Notes under the pieces: generated by a model | Databases searched by the model: none | What the model was told of the DNA's origin: nothing | The model's input: the letters and a program-made list of their open reading frames with translations, nothing else | Translations under genes and position numbers: made by a program | NCBI GenBank assembly: GCA_964407285.1 | Contig: CAYOVG010000203.1 | Span: 1 to 12,611 of the forward strand | Reading direction: 5' to 3' | DNA: 12,611 nucleotides | Source of the DNA: CAYOVG01 sp964407285 | GTDB lineage: Bacteria; Desulfobacterota; Syntrophobacteria; Syntrophobacterales; Syntrophobacteraceae | Shown: positions 6,911 through 12,611 of the stretch, in pieces | How positions within the stretch are numbered: the first letter of the stretch is position 1 | How the letters are laid out: each line of letters starts with the position of its first letter

Positions 6911-6990
6911 CGAAACCGGCGTGTCCGTATTGCGGGGAGGACGCGGTCCTCTCACGGGCTTCGGGAAAGCAATGCGGAATGCCGGTTTCG
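6911..6990. repeat. Nested palindromic element (~80 bp)
   Basis: The outer arms are 6911-6933 and 6969-6990, sharing a perfect CGAAACCGGC/GCCGGTTTCG core and continuing imperfectly through CCG-ATTGC. Inside lies the palindrome GAGGAC-GCG-GTCCTC (6937-6951). The size and nested form suggest a MITE- or REP-type unit or a strong cruciform. The rest of 6766-7188 holds no supported gene. Confidence 0.7.
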
Positions 6991-7188
6991 TGTGTGCGCC
7001 GGGCTTCCCGCATCCCATGCCCTGCTCTCCCCTTTTATGCTCCTCGTAGCCTTTCCGCTCCGCAACGACTTATCTTTATAGAAAACAGGTTGTGGAAAGG
7101 TCCTGCCGGGTATTCCAAACCGGATTCAACGGCATCCTTATTACTATCCGTATTGCTGCCGGTATTTTCTCCGGCGCCGCGGGTTCGA

Positions 7189-7741
7189 ATGGTGGCTACC
7201 TGGGTCTTTTTATCCATGATCGTCGCGGGAATCGCCTTCCTGCTCAAAATGGCCTATGTGATCCGCACGGCCCTGGCCCTGCCCTTCACCCGCGGAGCGC
7301 TCTACGTCTCCACTTCCCGTGCAAGGATTTCGGCCTTCCTGGACGCCGTCCCGATGGAGTCGGGACAACTCCCGGTCGACCTCGGCTGCGGCGACGGGCG
7401 GGTGCTCAGGAAAGCTCGAAAGAGTTTACGGGGTCAGAGGCGTGTGCTATGAACTGAACCTCCTGGCCTATATCAAAGCGAGGCTGCAGAGCGCGGGACT
7501 CGACGGGATACGGATCAGGAGGGAGGACTTCTGGAAAGCGAACCTGGGCGAAGCCGACGTGGTATTCTGCTACCTTTTCCCGGATGTCATGGAGAGGCTC
7601 GCCGAAAAGATCAGAGCGGAAATCAAACCCGGAGCCACCGTCGTTTCAGCCAATTTCCCGCTCCCCGGCTTCACTCCGGACCGCGTCGTCCGCCCGGGCA
7701 AATCCTTCGCTCCAATATATATCTACCGGATCAAGAAGTGA
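7189..7741 (+). pseudogene. Membrane-anchored SAM-dependent methyltransferase with a +1 frameshift
   Basis: A class I methyltransferase of about 183 residues once the frame is repaired. The first frame starts near ATG 7189 (no clear Shine-Dalgarno, so the start is uncertain). It reads a hydrophobic anchor (WVFLSMIVAGIAFLL), the family's LPFTRGALYVSTS, and SAM motif I, DLGCGDG, at residues 64-70, up to RVLRKA. At about 7416-7417 one extra base shifts to the second frame: ERVYGVRG, YELN (motif II acidic residue), then EADVVFCYLFPDVM, VVSANFPLPGF and the C-terminal APIYIYRIKK at the stop 7741. Both halves look conserved and unscrambled, so the break is recent, or an assembly or sequencing error. 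Downstream lies the convergent DedA-like gene. The substrate is unknown. Confidence 0.85.
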
Positions 7742-7829
7742 GAGGGATGCCCGACGCCGGTTTCAAGCTCATGAAAACGGCCCCCTTCAATTCATACACG
7801 CTCCATATCGAGGGGACGACCGGTTATTC

Positions 7830-8276
7830 CTACCCGGCGCTTACAGGGGTGAGCAGGGCGACAACTGCATAGCGCACCAGTTTTCCACTGAACACAAGCA
7901 AAGAAAACCGGAGGAATCCCACTCCGACCAACCCGCCGGCAAGACACAAAGGGTCTCCCAGGACGGGCAACCACGAGAAAAAGAGAGACCACACGCCGTA
8001 GCGATCATAATATCTTCTTGCCCTCTCTTGAGCGGCATCATCGAGGCGCAAGACTTTCCGGATCAGAATGGGAGACCCGTAAACGCCGATCCAATACGTC
8101 AAGCATGCGCCAAGGTAGTTCCCGACGGTGGCGACCGCCACCGTCGCAAATGGACTGAACCCTTTCAGGATGAGCGCTACGAGCAACCACTCCGAACCTA
8201 CGGGAAGAAGAGTCGAAGCCGCGAAGCTCAATAAAAACAGAGCAGGGTAGCCGCTGCCGAGAAGTATCTCGTTCAT
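7830..8276 (-). CDS. DedA/YqaA-family membrane protein (VTT domain)
   Basis: A 148-residue inner-membrane protein with about four hydrophobic segments. It opens with a half-buried helix (PALFLLSFAASTLLPVGSE), then ATVAVATVGNYLGACLTYWIG, and the family signature FFSWLPVLGDPLCLAGG, in which the Trp-Leu-Pro and Gly-Asp-Pro positions are characteristic of the YqaA branch of the SNARE-associated/VTT group. The basic loop between them (RARRYYDRYG) fits a cytoplasmic face. By family knowledge such proteins scramble or flip lipids and affect envelope integrity; the exact role of YqaA members is not settled. The start at 8276 lacks a strong Shine-Dalgarno, only GGGGCGGG upstream. It lies ~300 bp downstream of the exchanger on the same strand, with a stable hairpin between them, so co-transcription is uncertain. 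Confidence 0.85.
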   Translation of the reverse strand: MNEILLGSGYPALFLLSFAASTLLPVGSEWLLVALILKGFSPFATVAVATVGNYLGACLTYWIGVYGSPILIRKVLRLDDAAQERARRYYDRYGVWSLFFSWLPVLGDPLCLAGGLVGVGFLRFSLLVFSGKLVRYAVVALLTPVSAG

Positions 8277-8572
8277 TTGGGAGCCCGCCCCACGGCAGAC
8301 GCTGCAAAACCGTGATCGGCAATTCCCGGGGACCTCGTCATCGCCTGGGACCTCCTCCGTTCATCCGGTCTGCAGCAACACATGCTTACGGCAAAATGTC
8401 TCTATCATTACCTTCATCCCCGACAGGCAGGCGGAAGAGGCTTTTCGATTCCATGCTTCCGCCTGCCCGCCATGATCAAGATTGCGTGGCGATTAGAAAT
8501 TGTCGCCGGAAATCAACACCCTTCCCTCCACGTGCCGACCGGGAAGCCGCGCCCTCGAGCGCAGCCTCCGGA
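8277..8572. other. Intergenic stretch between the two minus-strand membrane genes
   Basis: No gene is supported. The only clear structure is the 12-bp perfect inverted repeat at 8426-8467. ORFs on either strand here are short and without domains. Confidence 0.5.
8426..8467. repeat. Perfect 12-bp inverted repeat
   Basis: GGCAGGCGGAAG (8426-8437) and CTTCCGCCTGCC (8456-8467) with an 18-nt loop. There is no T-run on either side, so it is more REP-like or an RNA-stabilising hairpin than an intrinsic terminator. It lies ~105 bp beyond the exchanger's stop. Confidence 0.75.
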
Positions 8573-9865
8573 TCAGCGCCGACGAGACGGGGGCGAGTCG
8601 ATGAACACCGGCTCCGGCTGAAGTCTTTTCTCCACGGGCTCGATTCTCAAACCGTGGCGCAAATTCAGGACCGCGACCCTGTTCCTCAGCATAAAACAGA
8701 TCGACGTTACCACGTACAGGGCTGAAAAGAAAAGGTGAATGCGCTCGGGGGCAACCGCGAACGGCAAGGAACCGGAAAAATGCCCCATGACGGCCGGTGC
8801 GATGAACTGCCCGATGAAAAGACCGAAGAGAAGAAGCGCCCCTTTGATGTCGAGCCGCAGGCCGATAAGCAGTACGACAGCCAGCAGGGACTGGGCGGCG
8901 GTCAGGAGTATCTCGTTCATCTGGAATTGCCCCATGGGGATCGGGGTTTCAAAGGAAGCGCTCGACAGGCCGTAAACGCCCGGGATCATCCCGACAAGCA
9001 GGGTCCACTGGTTGAGCTTTGCGGAAATAAGGCTTCCGAGGGCCACCGCCGCATGCCCGCGAAGCGCAAACATGATCGCGACCGTGAACTCCGGCGCTTC
9101 GGATGCAACGGGGGCAAGCCACTGGACGAGCAAAAATTCGTTGATTCCAAGGACCTTCCCGGTCGCAACGAGGGCCTCGCTGAAGTGTTCCGCATTGAAG
9201 AGGACCACTCCCGCGGCGAAAAGAAACATGAGCGCCGTCGCCACGCGCCTCCTTGTCCTTGGCAGGCGTCCCAGGAGTTCGGCCGGCCCTTCCAGTTCGC
9301 ACTCCTCGCAGGGACGGCGGCTTGCAAGCCTTATGTACCAGGCGTAGAGCCCCACGAAGACGATGCCGTCGTACCAGGCAAGGCTCCCCTTGATCGGGAT
9401 GAAGAATGCGTAAAGGGTGGCGAGCCCGAGAAAGAGGATTTCAGTCCGTCTGTCCTCGTCGAGTTCCACGCCGCGCCTGGTCTTCATCCAGAAAATGACG
9501 ACGATGATCGTCCAGGCAACGCCGATGAGCAGCCGGTTTGCGCCTGTCATGTTGGCGATGGCGTAGTGGGCGTAGTCGCTCCCAGGATTTTGTCCGGCCT
9601 GCCAGGTGAAGTACATGTCCACGGCGTACTCGGGAAGCACCGCGATCAGAGCGACGACGGCGAGGGCAAGGGCCTGTGAGACATCCTTTTGCGCCGCGTC
9701 GCAGGCCCAGAGGAGCAAAAAGGATGCCCCCAGGATAGCGGTCCCGGTTATGAAAGCCGTCATGGGCGGGGCAAGTTCGGGATGAACCATGCGCAGGAAG
9801 AAGCCCGGAACGGTGCAAAGCACCGCCAGGACGATTGGGATGAAGCGTCTCGTGTCTGTCGTCAT
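8573..9865 (-). CDS. CaCA-superfamily cation exchanger, probably Mn2+-responsive
   Basis: A 430-residue membrane antiporter of the Na+/Ca2+ exchanger type with two inverted alpha-repeats. Alpha-1 (residues ~66-118) has LPEYAVD (77-83) and NMTGANRLL (105-113). Alpha-2 (~246-293) has VASEAPEF (253-260) and SAKLNQWTLL (281-290). The acidic residue in each PE motif is the expected ion ligand. A charged cytoplasmic loop (~181-208) divides the halves. The start has GAGGGG 6 nt upstream. Transcription begins ~190 nt upstream through a manganese riboswitch, which points to Mn2+ (or Mn2+/Ca2+) export rather than general calcium exchange; that substrate is inference from regulation. The Arg-rich C-terminal tail is not conserved. 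A second copy of this gene's 5' end lies at 12199-12295. Confidence 0.88.
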   Translation of the reverse strand: MTTDTRRFIPIVLAVLCTVPGFFLRMVHPELAPPMTAFITGTAILGASFLLLWACDAAQKDVSQALALAVVALIAVLPEYAVDMYFTWQAGQNPGSDYAHYAIANMTGANRLLIGVAWTIIVVIFWMKTRRGVELDEDRRTEILFLGLATLYAFFIPIKGSLAWYDGIVFVGLYAWYIRLASRRPCEECELEGPAELLGRLPRTRRRVATALMFLFAAGVVLFNAEHFSEALVATGKVLGINEFLLVQWLAPVASEAPEFTVAIMFALRGHAAVALGSLISAKLNQWTLLVGMIPGVYGLSSASFETPIPMGQFQMNEILLTAAQSLLAVVLLIGLRLDIKGALLLFGLFIGQFIAPAVMGHFSGSLPFAVAPERIHLFFSALYVVTSICFMLRNRVAVLNLRHGLRIEPVEKRLQPEPVFIDSPPSRRR

Positions 9866-9920
9866 ACTTTCCCCTCTTCAAAACAGAATTGTCCGGATGC
9901 AAAGCGCTTCGGGTCCCGGC

Positions 9921-9967
9921 AAAAAAAAACGAGACCTTCAGCATGAAAGTTCACGCCAAAAGTCTCG
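9921..9967 (-). terminator. Intrinsic terminator, expression platform of the Mn riboswitch
   Basis: On the minus strand CGAGACTTTT (9958-9967) pairs with GAAGGTCTCG (9930-9939): 10 bp with two G·T pairs and an 18-nt loop. Nine consecutive T follow (9921-9929). The 5' arm shares bases 9958-9962 with aptamer helix P1, so the two folds exclude each other. Confidence 0.9.
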
Positions 9968-10053
9968 CTAATCGGCTTTTCGACCAACGGTAAAGCCAGG
10001 CGATTACCGCCGTACTGGTGACTTTACCCTATGTAGCTACTCCCTTTTGATTG
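9957..10053 (-). ncRNA. yybP-ykoY manganese riboswitch
   Basis: Cis-acting Mn2+ sensor in the leader of the exchanger mRNA. On the minus strand it shows the family's first loop GGGAGTAGC just after helix P1, and the second conserved loop ending GCGAGAC. P1 is CAAAAG (10044-10049) with CTTTTG (9957-9962). Internal arms include GGTAAAG/CTTTACC enclosing a GGCG/CGCC hairpin. P1's 3' strand is also the 5' arm of the terminator, so metal-stabilised P1 should block termination. This is an ON switch, as known for other members of the class. The promoter places the start of transcription at the aptamer's 5' edge. Confidence 0.88.
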
Positions 10054-10059
10054 AGGGTC

Positions 10060-10088
10060 ATCATCGCATTGCATTCGGCCGAAGTCAA
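10060..10088 (-). promoter_or_regulatory. Sigma-70 promoter of the riboswitch-exchanger transcript
   Basis: On the minus strand TTGACT (-35, 10083-10088), 17-nt spacer, GATGAT (-10, 10060-10065; 4 of 6 consensus). The predicted start is ~10053, immediately before aptamer helix P1, which supports the assignment. Confidence 0.7.
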
Positions 10089-10318
10089 CAAGAAACGGAA
10101 TGCTGGAACGGTGAGAAGCACGGTCCATGAAAAACCATTTTTTCGAGTCATTTTTTCGACAGCAATTGTTTGGCGCTCCGAAAGAACTGCAAGTTCGCAT
10201 TAACGCGGGAGCGCGGTTTCAGATATCAGATAAGACCATGTTTATTATTCAACCGGCACACGCATGGAGCGTTGATGAAGTGTTTTATAGTTAAGTGTAT
10301 GCTATAACTTACGATTGT
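10089..10318. other. Intergenic stretch between divergent promoters
   Basis: No gene is supported. It contains a direct repeat of CATTTTTTCGA at 10136-10146 and 10149-10159 (13-bp period), then turns AT-rich. TTATAG (10285-10290) and CTATAA (10302-10307) form an inverted repeat 12 bp upstream of the next promoter's -35 box. Confidence 0.5.
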
Positions 10319-10347
10319 TTGAGTTTCATGTTCAAATATCATATAAT
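10319..10347 (+). promoter_or_regulatory. Sigma-70 promoter for the RCC1-repeat gene
   Basis: TTGAGT (-35, 10319-10324), exactly 17 nt, then a perfect TATAAT (-10, 10342-10347). The -10 lies within the near-palindrome TCATAT-A-ATATGA. TTTGA (10318-10322) and TCAAA (10332-10336) form an inverted repeat across the -35 and spacer, a possible operator. The start of transcription should be ~10354, giving a ~138-nt leader in which I recognise no riboswitch. Confidence 0.65.
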
Positions 10348-10491
10348 ATGAATAATAAACTACATTTACACCTGAGAAGCGCTCTGCTAAATTTAGTCAA
10401 CTTAAGTCCAGGCGCCTCTGTGAACCATTAACAGTACAGAGCAGATAAGAAGACATTTCCAGGCATGTGAGGGCAGAGAAGGGAGAGCTTC

Positions 10492-12189
10492 ATGAGAAAA
10501 TGTAACCGACGATTATTTATCAGGATTATGTCTATTCTCGCATCTGCGGTCATGGTTGCCGTTTTGGCCTTTCGCGCTGAAGCGGTCCAACCCCAGATGG
10601 CCGTCGGCGCGCTTCACACCATAGGACTCAAATCCGATGGTACGGTGCTGGCCGTGGGAGACAATACTTATGGCCAGACCAATGTGAGTTCCTGGACGGG
10701 GATTATTCAGGTGGCCGGCGGTAACTTTCACACCATAGGGCTCAAATCCGATGGTACGGTGCTGGCCGTGGGAGACAATACTTATGGTCAGACCAATGTG
10801 GGTTCCTGGACGGGGGTCATTCAGGTGACCGGCGGTAACGACCACACGGTAGGGCTAAAAGCTGATGGTACGGTGCTGGCAGTGGGAAGGAATACTAATG
10901 GCCAGACCAATGTGAGCTCCTGGACGGGAATAACAAAGGTGTCAGCCGGTAACTTTCACACCGTTGGACTCAAATCCGATGGTACGGTGCTGGCCGTGGG
11001 AAGCAATAGTCATGGCCAGACCAATGTGAGTTCCTGGACGGGAATCACCCAGGTGACGGCCGGCTATACGCATACAGTAGGACTCAGGTCCGATGGTACG
11101 GTAGTGGGTGCAGGATACAATGGTGATGGTCAGATCAATGTCGGCTCCTGGACAGGTATCACCCAGGTGGCGGCCGGTTGTTTTCATACCGTGGGGCTTA
11201 AATCCGATGGTACTCTCCTGGCCGTGGGATGGAATGGTTATGGGCAGACCAATGTGGGCTCATGGAATGGGGTTACCCATCTGGCCATGGGGATTGGCTA
11301 TCACACGATAGGGCTCAAATCCAATGGTACGGTGATGGCCGTGGGATACAACAACCACGGCCAGGTCAATGTAGGCTCTTGGACGAACATCACGGGAGTT
11401 GCAGCCGGTAACTATCATACCGTGGGTATAAGGGCCGATGGCACGGCGGTGGCAATGGGAGACAATAGTCAAGGTGAGTTGAATGTGAGTTCATGGACTG
11501 GAATCACCCAGGTTGCAACCGGTTACGACCATACAGTAGGACTCAAATTCGATGGTACTGTAGTGGCGGTGGGATACAACGGCCATGGCGAGTTGAATGT
11601 GAGTTCATGGAATAGTATCATTCAAGTGACGGCCGGTTGGGGTTTTACAGTTGGGCTCAAATCAGACGGAACAGTGGTGGCTGTGGGAGACAATAGCCAT
11701 GGTCAAGCCAATGTAGGCTCCTGGACAAGCATCATTCAAGTTGCGGCCGGCGCCAATCATACGGTAGGACTAAAATCCGACGGCACGGTAGTGGCGGTGG
11801 GAAGGAATACCTATGGACAACTGGATGTAGGGTATTGGACTGATATCACGCAACTGGCTACCGGTTACTATCATACGGTAGGTCTTAGATCCGACGGTAC
11901 AGTGGCGGCTGTGGGACTTAATACCTATGGCCAACTGGACACCGGCCTATGGACGGACGTTATCCAGGTAGCTACTGGCGATAATAATACAATAGGACTA
12001 AAGTCCGATGGGACCGTAATGGGTGTGGGATATAATAATTATGGACAGACAGATGTAGATTCTTGGACTGGTATTACTCAAGTGAGTACTAATCACCTCC
12101 ACACCGTAGGGCTCAAATCCAATGGTAAAGTGGTGGCTGTGGGATACAATAGTTTCAAACAATGTAATCTTTACGACTGGGGAGCATAG
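10492..12189 (+). CDS. Secreted protein of 14 tandem RCC1-like repeats
   Basis: A 565-residue exported repeat protein. The start at 10492 has GGGAGA 5 nt upstream. Basic residues (MRKCNRR) and a hydrophobic run (12-28) end in Ala-Glu-Ala (29-31), a good signal-peptidase site. The rest, from ~36, is 14 units of 38 residues (one of 39) with the pattern AAGxxHTVGLKSDGTVVAVG, then xNxxGQxNVxSWTxIxQV. This is the RCC1/BLIP-II type of beta-propeller repeat; 14 units could build two seven-bladed propellers, though that count is inference. No catalytic domain is attached, so a binding or adhesive role outside the cytoplasm is likely. The last unit degrades (KQCNLYDWGA). Its codons are less GC-rich than those of neighbouring genes. 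The stop lies 10 bp before a duplicated piece of the exchanger gene, and no terminator follows. Confidence 0.9.
   Translation: MRKCNRRLFIRIMSILASAVMVAVLAFRAEAVQPQMAVGALHTIGLKSDGTVLAVGDNTYGQTNVSSWTGIIQVAGGNFHTIGLKSDGTVLAVGDNTYGQTNVGSWTGVIQVTGGNDHTVGLKADGTVLAVGRNTNGQTNVSSWTGITKVSAGNFHTVGLKSDGTVLAVGSNSHGQTNVSSWTGITQVTAGYTHTVGLRSDGTVVGAGYNGDGQINVGSWTGITQVAAGCFHTVGLKSDGTLLAVGWNGYGQTNVGSWNGVTHLAMGIGYHTIGLKSNGTVMAVGYNNHGQVNVGSWTNITGVAAGNYHTVGIRADGTAVAMGDNSQGELNVSSWTGITQVATGYDHTVGLKFDGTVVAVGYNGHGELNVSSWNSIIQVTAGWGFTVGLKSDGTVVAVGDNSHGQANVGSWTSIIQVAAGANHTVGLKSDGTVVAVGRNTYGQLDVGYWTDITQLATGYYHTVGLRSDGTVAAVGLNTYGQLDTGLWTDVIQVATGDNNTIGLKSDGTVMGVGYNNYGQTDVDSWTGITQVSTNHLHTVGLKSNGKVVAVGYNSFKQCNLYDWGA
10597..12186 (+). 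repeat. Tandem 114-bp coding repeat, 14 units
   Basis: The DNA repeats with a 114-bp period inside the RCC1-like gene. The first two units differ at only a few bases, including long identical stretches around GACAATACTTATGG; later units diverge more, mostly at third positions. This gradient suggests recent duplication at the 5' side. The repeats are fully coding and are not a CRISPR array. Confidence 0.9.
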
Positions 12190-12198
12190 CGATCTTTC

Positions 12199-12295
12199 GG
12201 GAAGAAGCCCGGAACGGTACAAAGCACCGCCGGGACGATTGGGATGAAGCGTCTCGTGTCTGTCGTCATAATCTCCCGCTCTTCAAACAGAAGTG
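12199..12295 (-). pseudogene. Second copy of the exchanger gene's 5' end (fragment)
   Basis: About 97 bp closely matching 9796-9892, in the same orientation, with roughly eight differences. It contains the Shine-Dalgarno region, the ATG (12267-12269, minus) and the first ~24 codons (MTTDTRRFIPIVPAVLCTVP). It then loses homology just before the RCC1-gene stop. The riboswitch and terminator are not included. It cannot encode a working exchanger. Confidence 0.88.
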
Positions 12296-12370
12296 TTTGA
12301 TGAGGGTAGAGACGGATTCCGGAGGTTCTTCGGCGGTCGGCGGGCGAGCGGGCAGGAGGTATGGCCTGAC

Positions 12371-12547
12371 CGTGTGGGACTCTCCCTGTCAATCGATGAT
12401 GCTCAGGACATTGATTTCCGCAGCGCTGAAATTCGCCTCCGCACTTTGAAGCAGAGAATAAAAAATGACCAGCATCCAACGAGAATCGTTCCCGTGCCCC
12501 CTATGGTTATCTCCGAAATCGCAACTTACCTTGCAACATTTCCAAAC
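12371..12547 (+). pseudogene. Tyrosine-recombinase (phage integrase-type) fragment
   Basis: A piece of about 58 residues reading VGLSLSIDDAQDIDF, then AEIRLRTLKQR, then RIVPVPPMVISEIATYLATF. This resembles the middle of the catalytic domain of site-specific tyrosine recombinases: the strand pair holding the catalytic Lys (TLKQR) and the following IPxPP segment. The upstream GLRxGEA helix seems scrambled; a neighbouring frame reads YGLTVW at the right place, suggesting an indel near 12385. The His-x-x-Arg and Tyr boxes are absent. The frame then runs into the repeats at 12563 and stops at 12586. Family assignment is moderate. Confidence 0.5.
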
Positions 12548-12562
12548 AGAGGTTTTCTTCGG

Positions 12563-12605
12563 CGCTTACCGAAACTGACCCAGTGACGCTTAGATAAATT
12601 GACCC
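12563..12605 (-). mobile_element. Probable IS21-family terminal repeats at the window edge
   Basis: Two direct 19-bp repeats with a 24-bp period: CGCTTACCGAAACTGACCC (12563-12581) and CGCTTAGATAAATTGACCC (12587-12605), 15 of 19 identical. On the minus strand they read GGGTCARTTT...TAAGCG. Multiple short direct repeats of this GGGTCA-type sequence are typical of IS21-family ends. The element body would lie beyond the right edge, so this is an inference from the end alone. Confidence 0.45.
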
Positions 12606-12611
12606 GGCCGA

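Noticed and set aside
8426..8467. Intrinsic terminator of the exchanger gene
   Set aside because: The stem is perfect but neither strand has a following T-run.
8735..9679. 314-aa ORF on the plus strand
   Set aside because: It lies within the exchanger gene on the opposite strand. Its composition is very polar and repetitive, as expected from the complement of membrane-helix codons.
10597..12186. CRISPR array or satellite DNA
   Set aside because: The 114-bp repeats have no spacers and stay in one reading frame with RCC1-like protein conservation.
12171..12479. 102-aa minus-strand ORF as a real gene
   Set aside because: Only its last ~24 codons match the exchanger N-terminus; the rest upstream is antisense to the recombinase fragment.

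Overview
The window is bacterial, GC-rich and gene-sparse, with unusually long intergenic stretches. An HD-GYP/PilZ protein, an HU protein with a basic tail, a DHH phosphoesterase, REP-like palindromes and an ISAs1-family remnant together suggest a Desulfobacterota-type (former Deltaproteobacteria) organism, perhaps Syntrophobacter-like. This placement is inference from gene style; no rRNA or marker gene is present.

Layout. (1) 1-1145: 3' part of a c-di-GMP protein (HD-GYP, YcgR-like N-domain, PilZ), cut by the window edge. (2) 1465-1869 (-): small membrane zinc-ribbon protein. (3) 1870-4812: two exported-protein genes, a V8/glutamyl-endopeptidase-like serine protease (2570-3628) and a small carboxypeptidase-regulatory-like protein (4360-4812). 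Each is preceded, about 155-160 nt upstream of its start codon, by a copy of the same ~100-nt conserved block (2315-2414 and 4094-4201). I do not recognise this block, and it is my best candidate for an undescribed regulatory element. (4) 4859-5220: frameshifted, truncated ISAs1 transposase remnant. (5) 5386-6765: HU protein, then a DHH/DHHA1 phosphoesterase. (6) 7189-7741: membrane-anchored SAM methyltransferase broken by a +1 frameshift. (7) 7830-8276 (-): DedA/YqaA-like membrane protein. (8) 8573-10088 (-): CaCA-type cation exchanger controlled by a yybP-ykoY manganese riboswitch; promoter, aptamer, overlapping terminator and Shine-Dalgarno are all readable. (9) 10319-12189: a promoter with a perfect -10 box, then a secreted protein made of 14 RCC1-like repeats. 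(10) 12199-12611: a ~97-bp second copy of the exchanger gene's 5' end, a tyrosine-recombinase fragment, and tandem 19-bp repeats that look like an IS21-family end.

Working together. The exchanger and its riboswitch form a self-contained manganese-response unit. The protease and the small carboxypeptidase-regulatory-like protein probably share regulation through the duplicated upstream block. The right end (duplicated gene start, integrase debris, possible IS terminus) marks a rearranged, mobile-element-affected region, and the RCC1-repeat gene lies between the two copies of the exchanger 5' end. Small hairpin or palindromic elements at 1936-2018, 3659-3752, 6911-6990 and 8426-8467 occupy several intergenic gaps.
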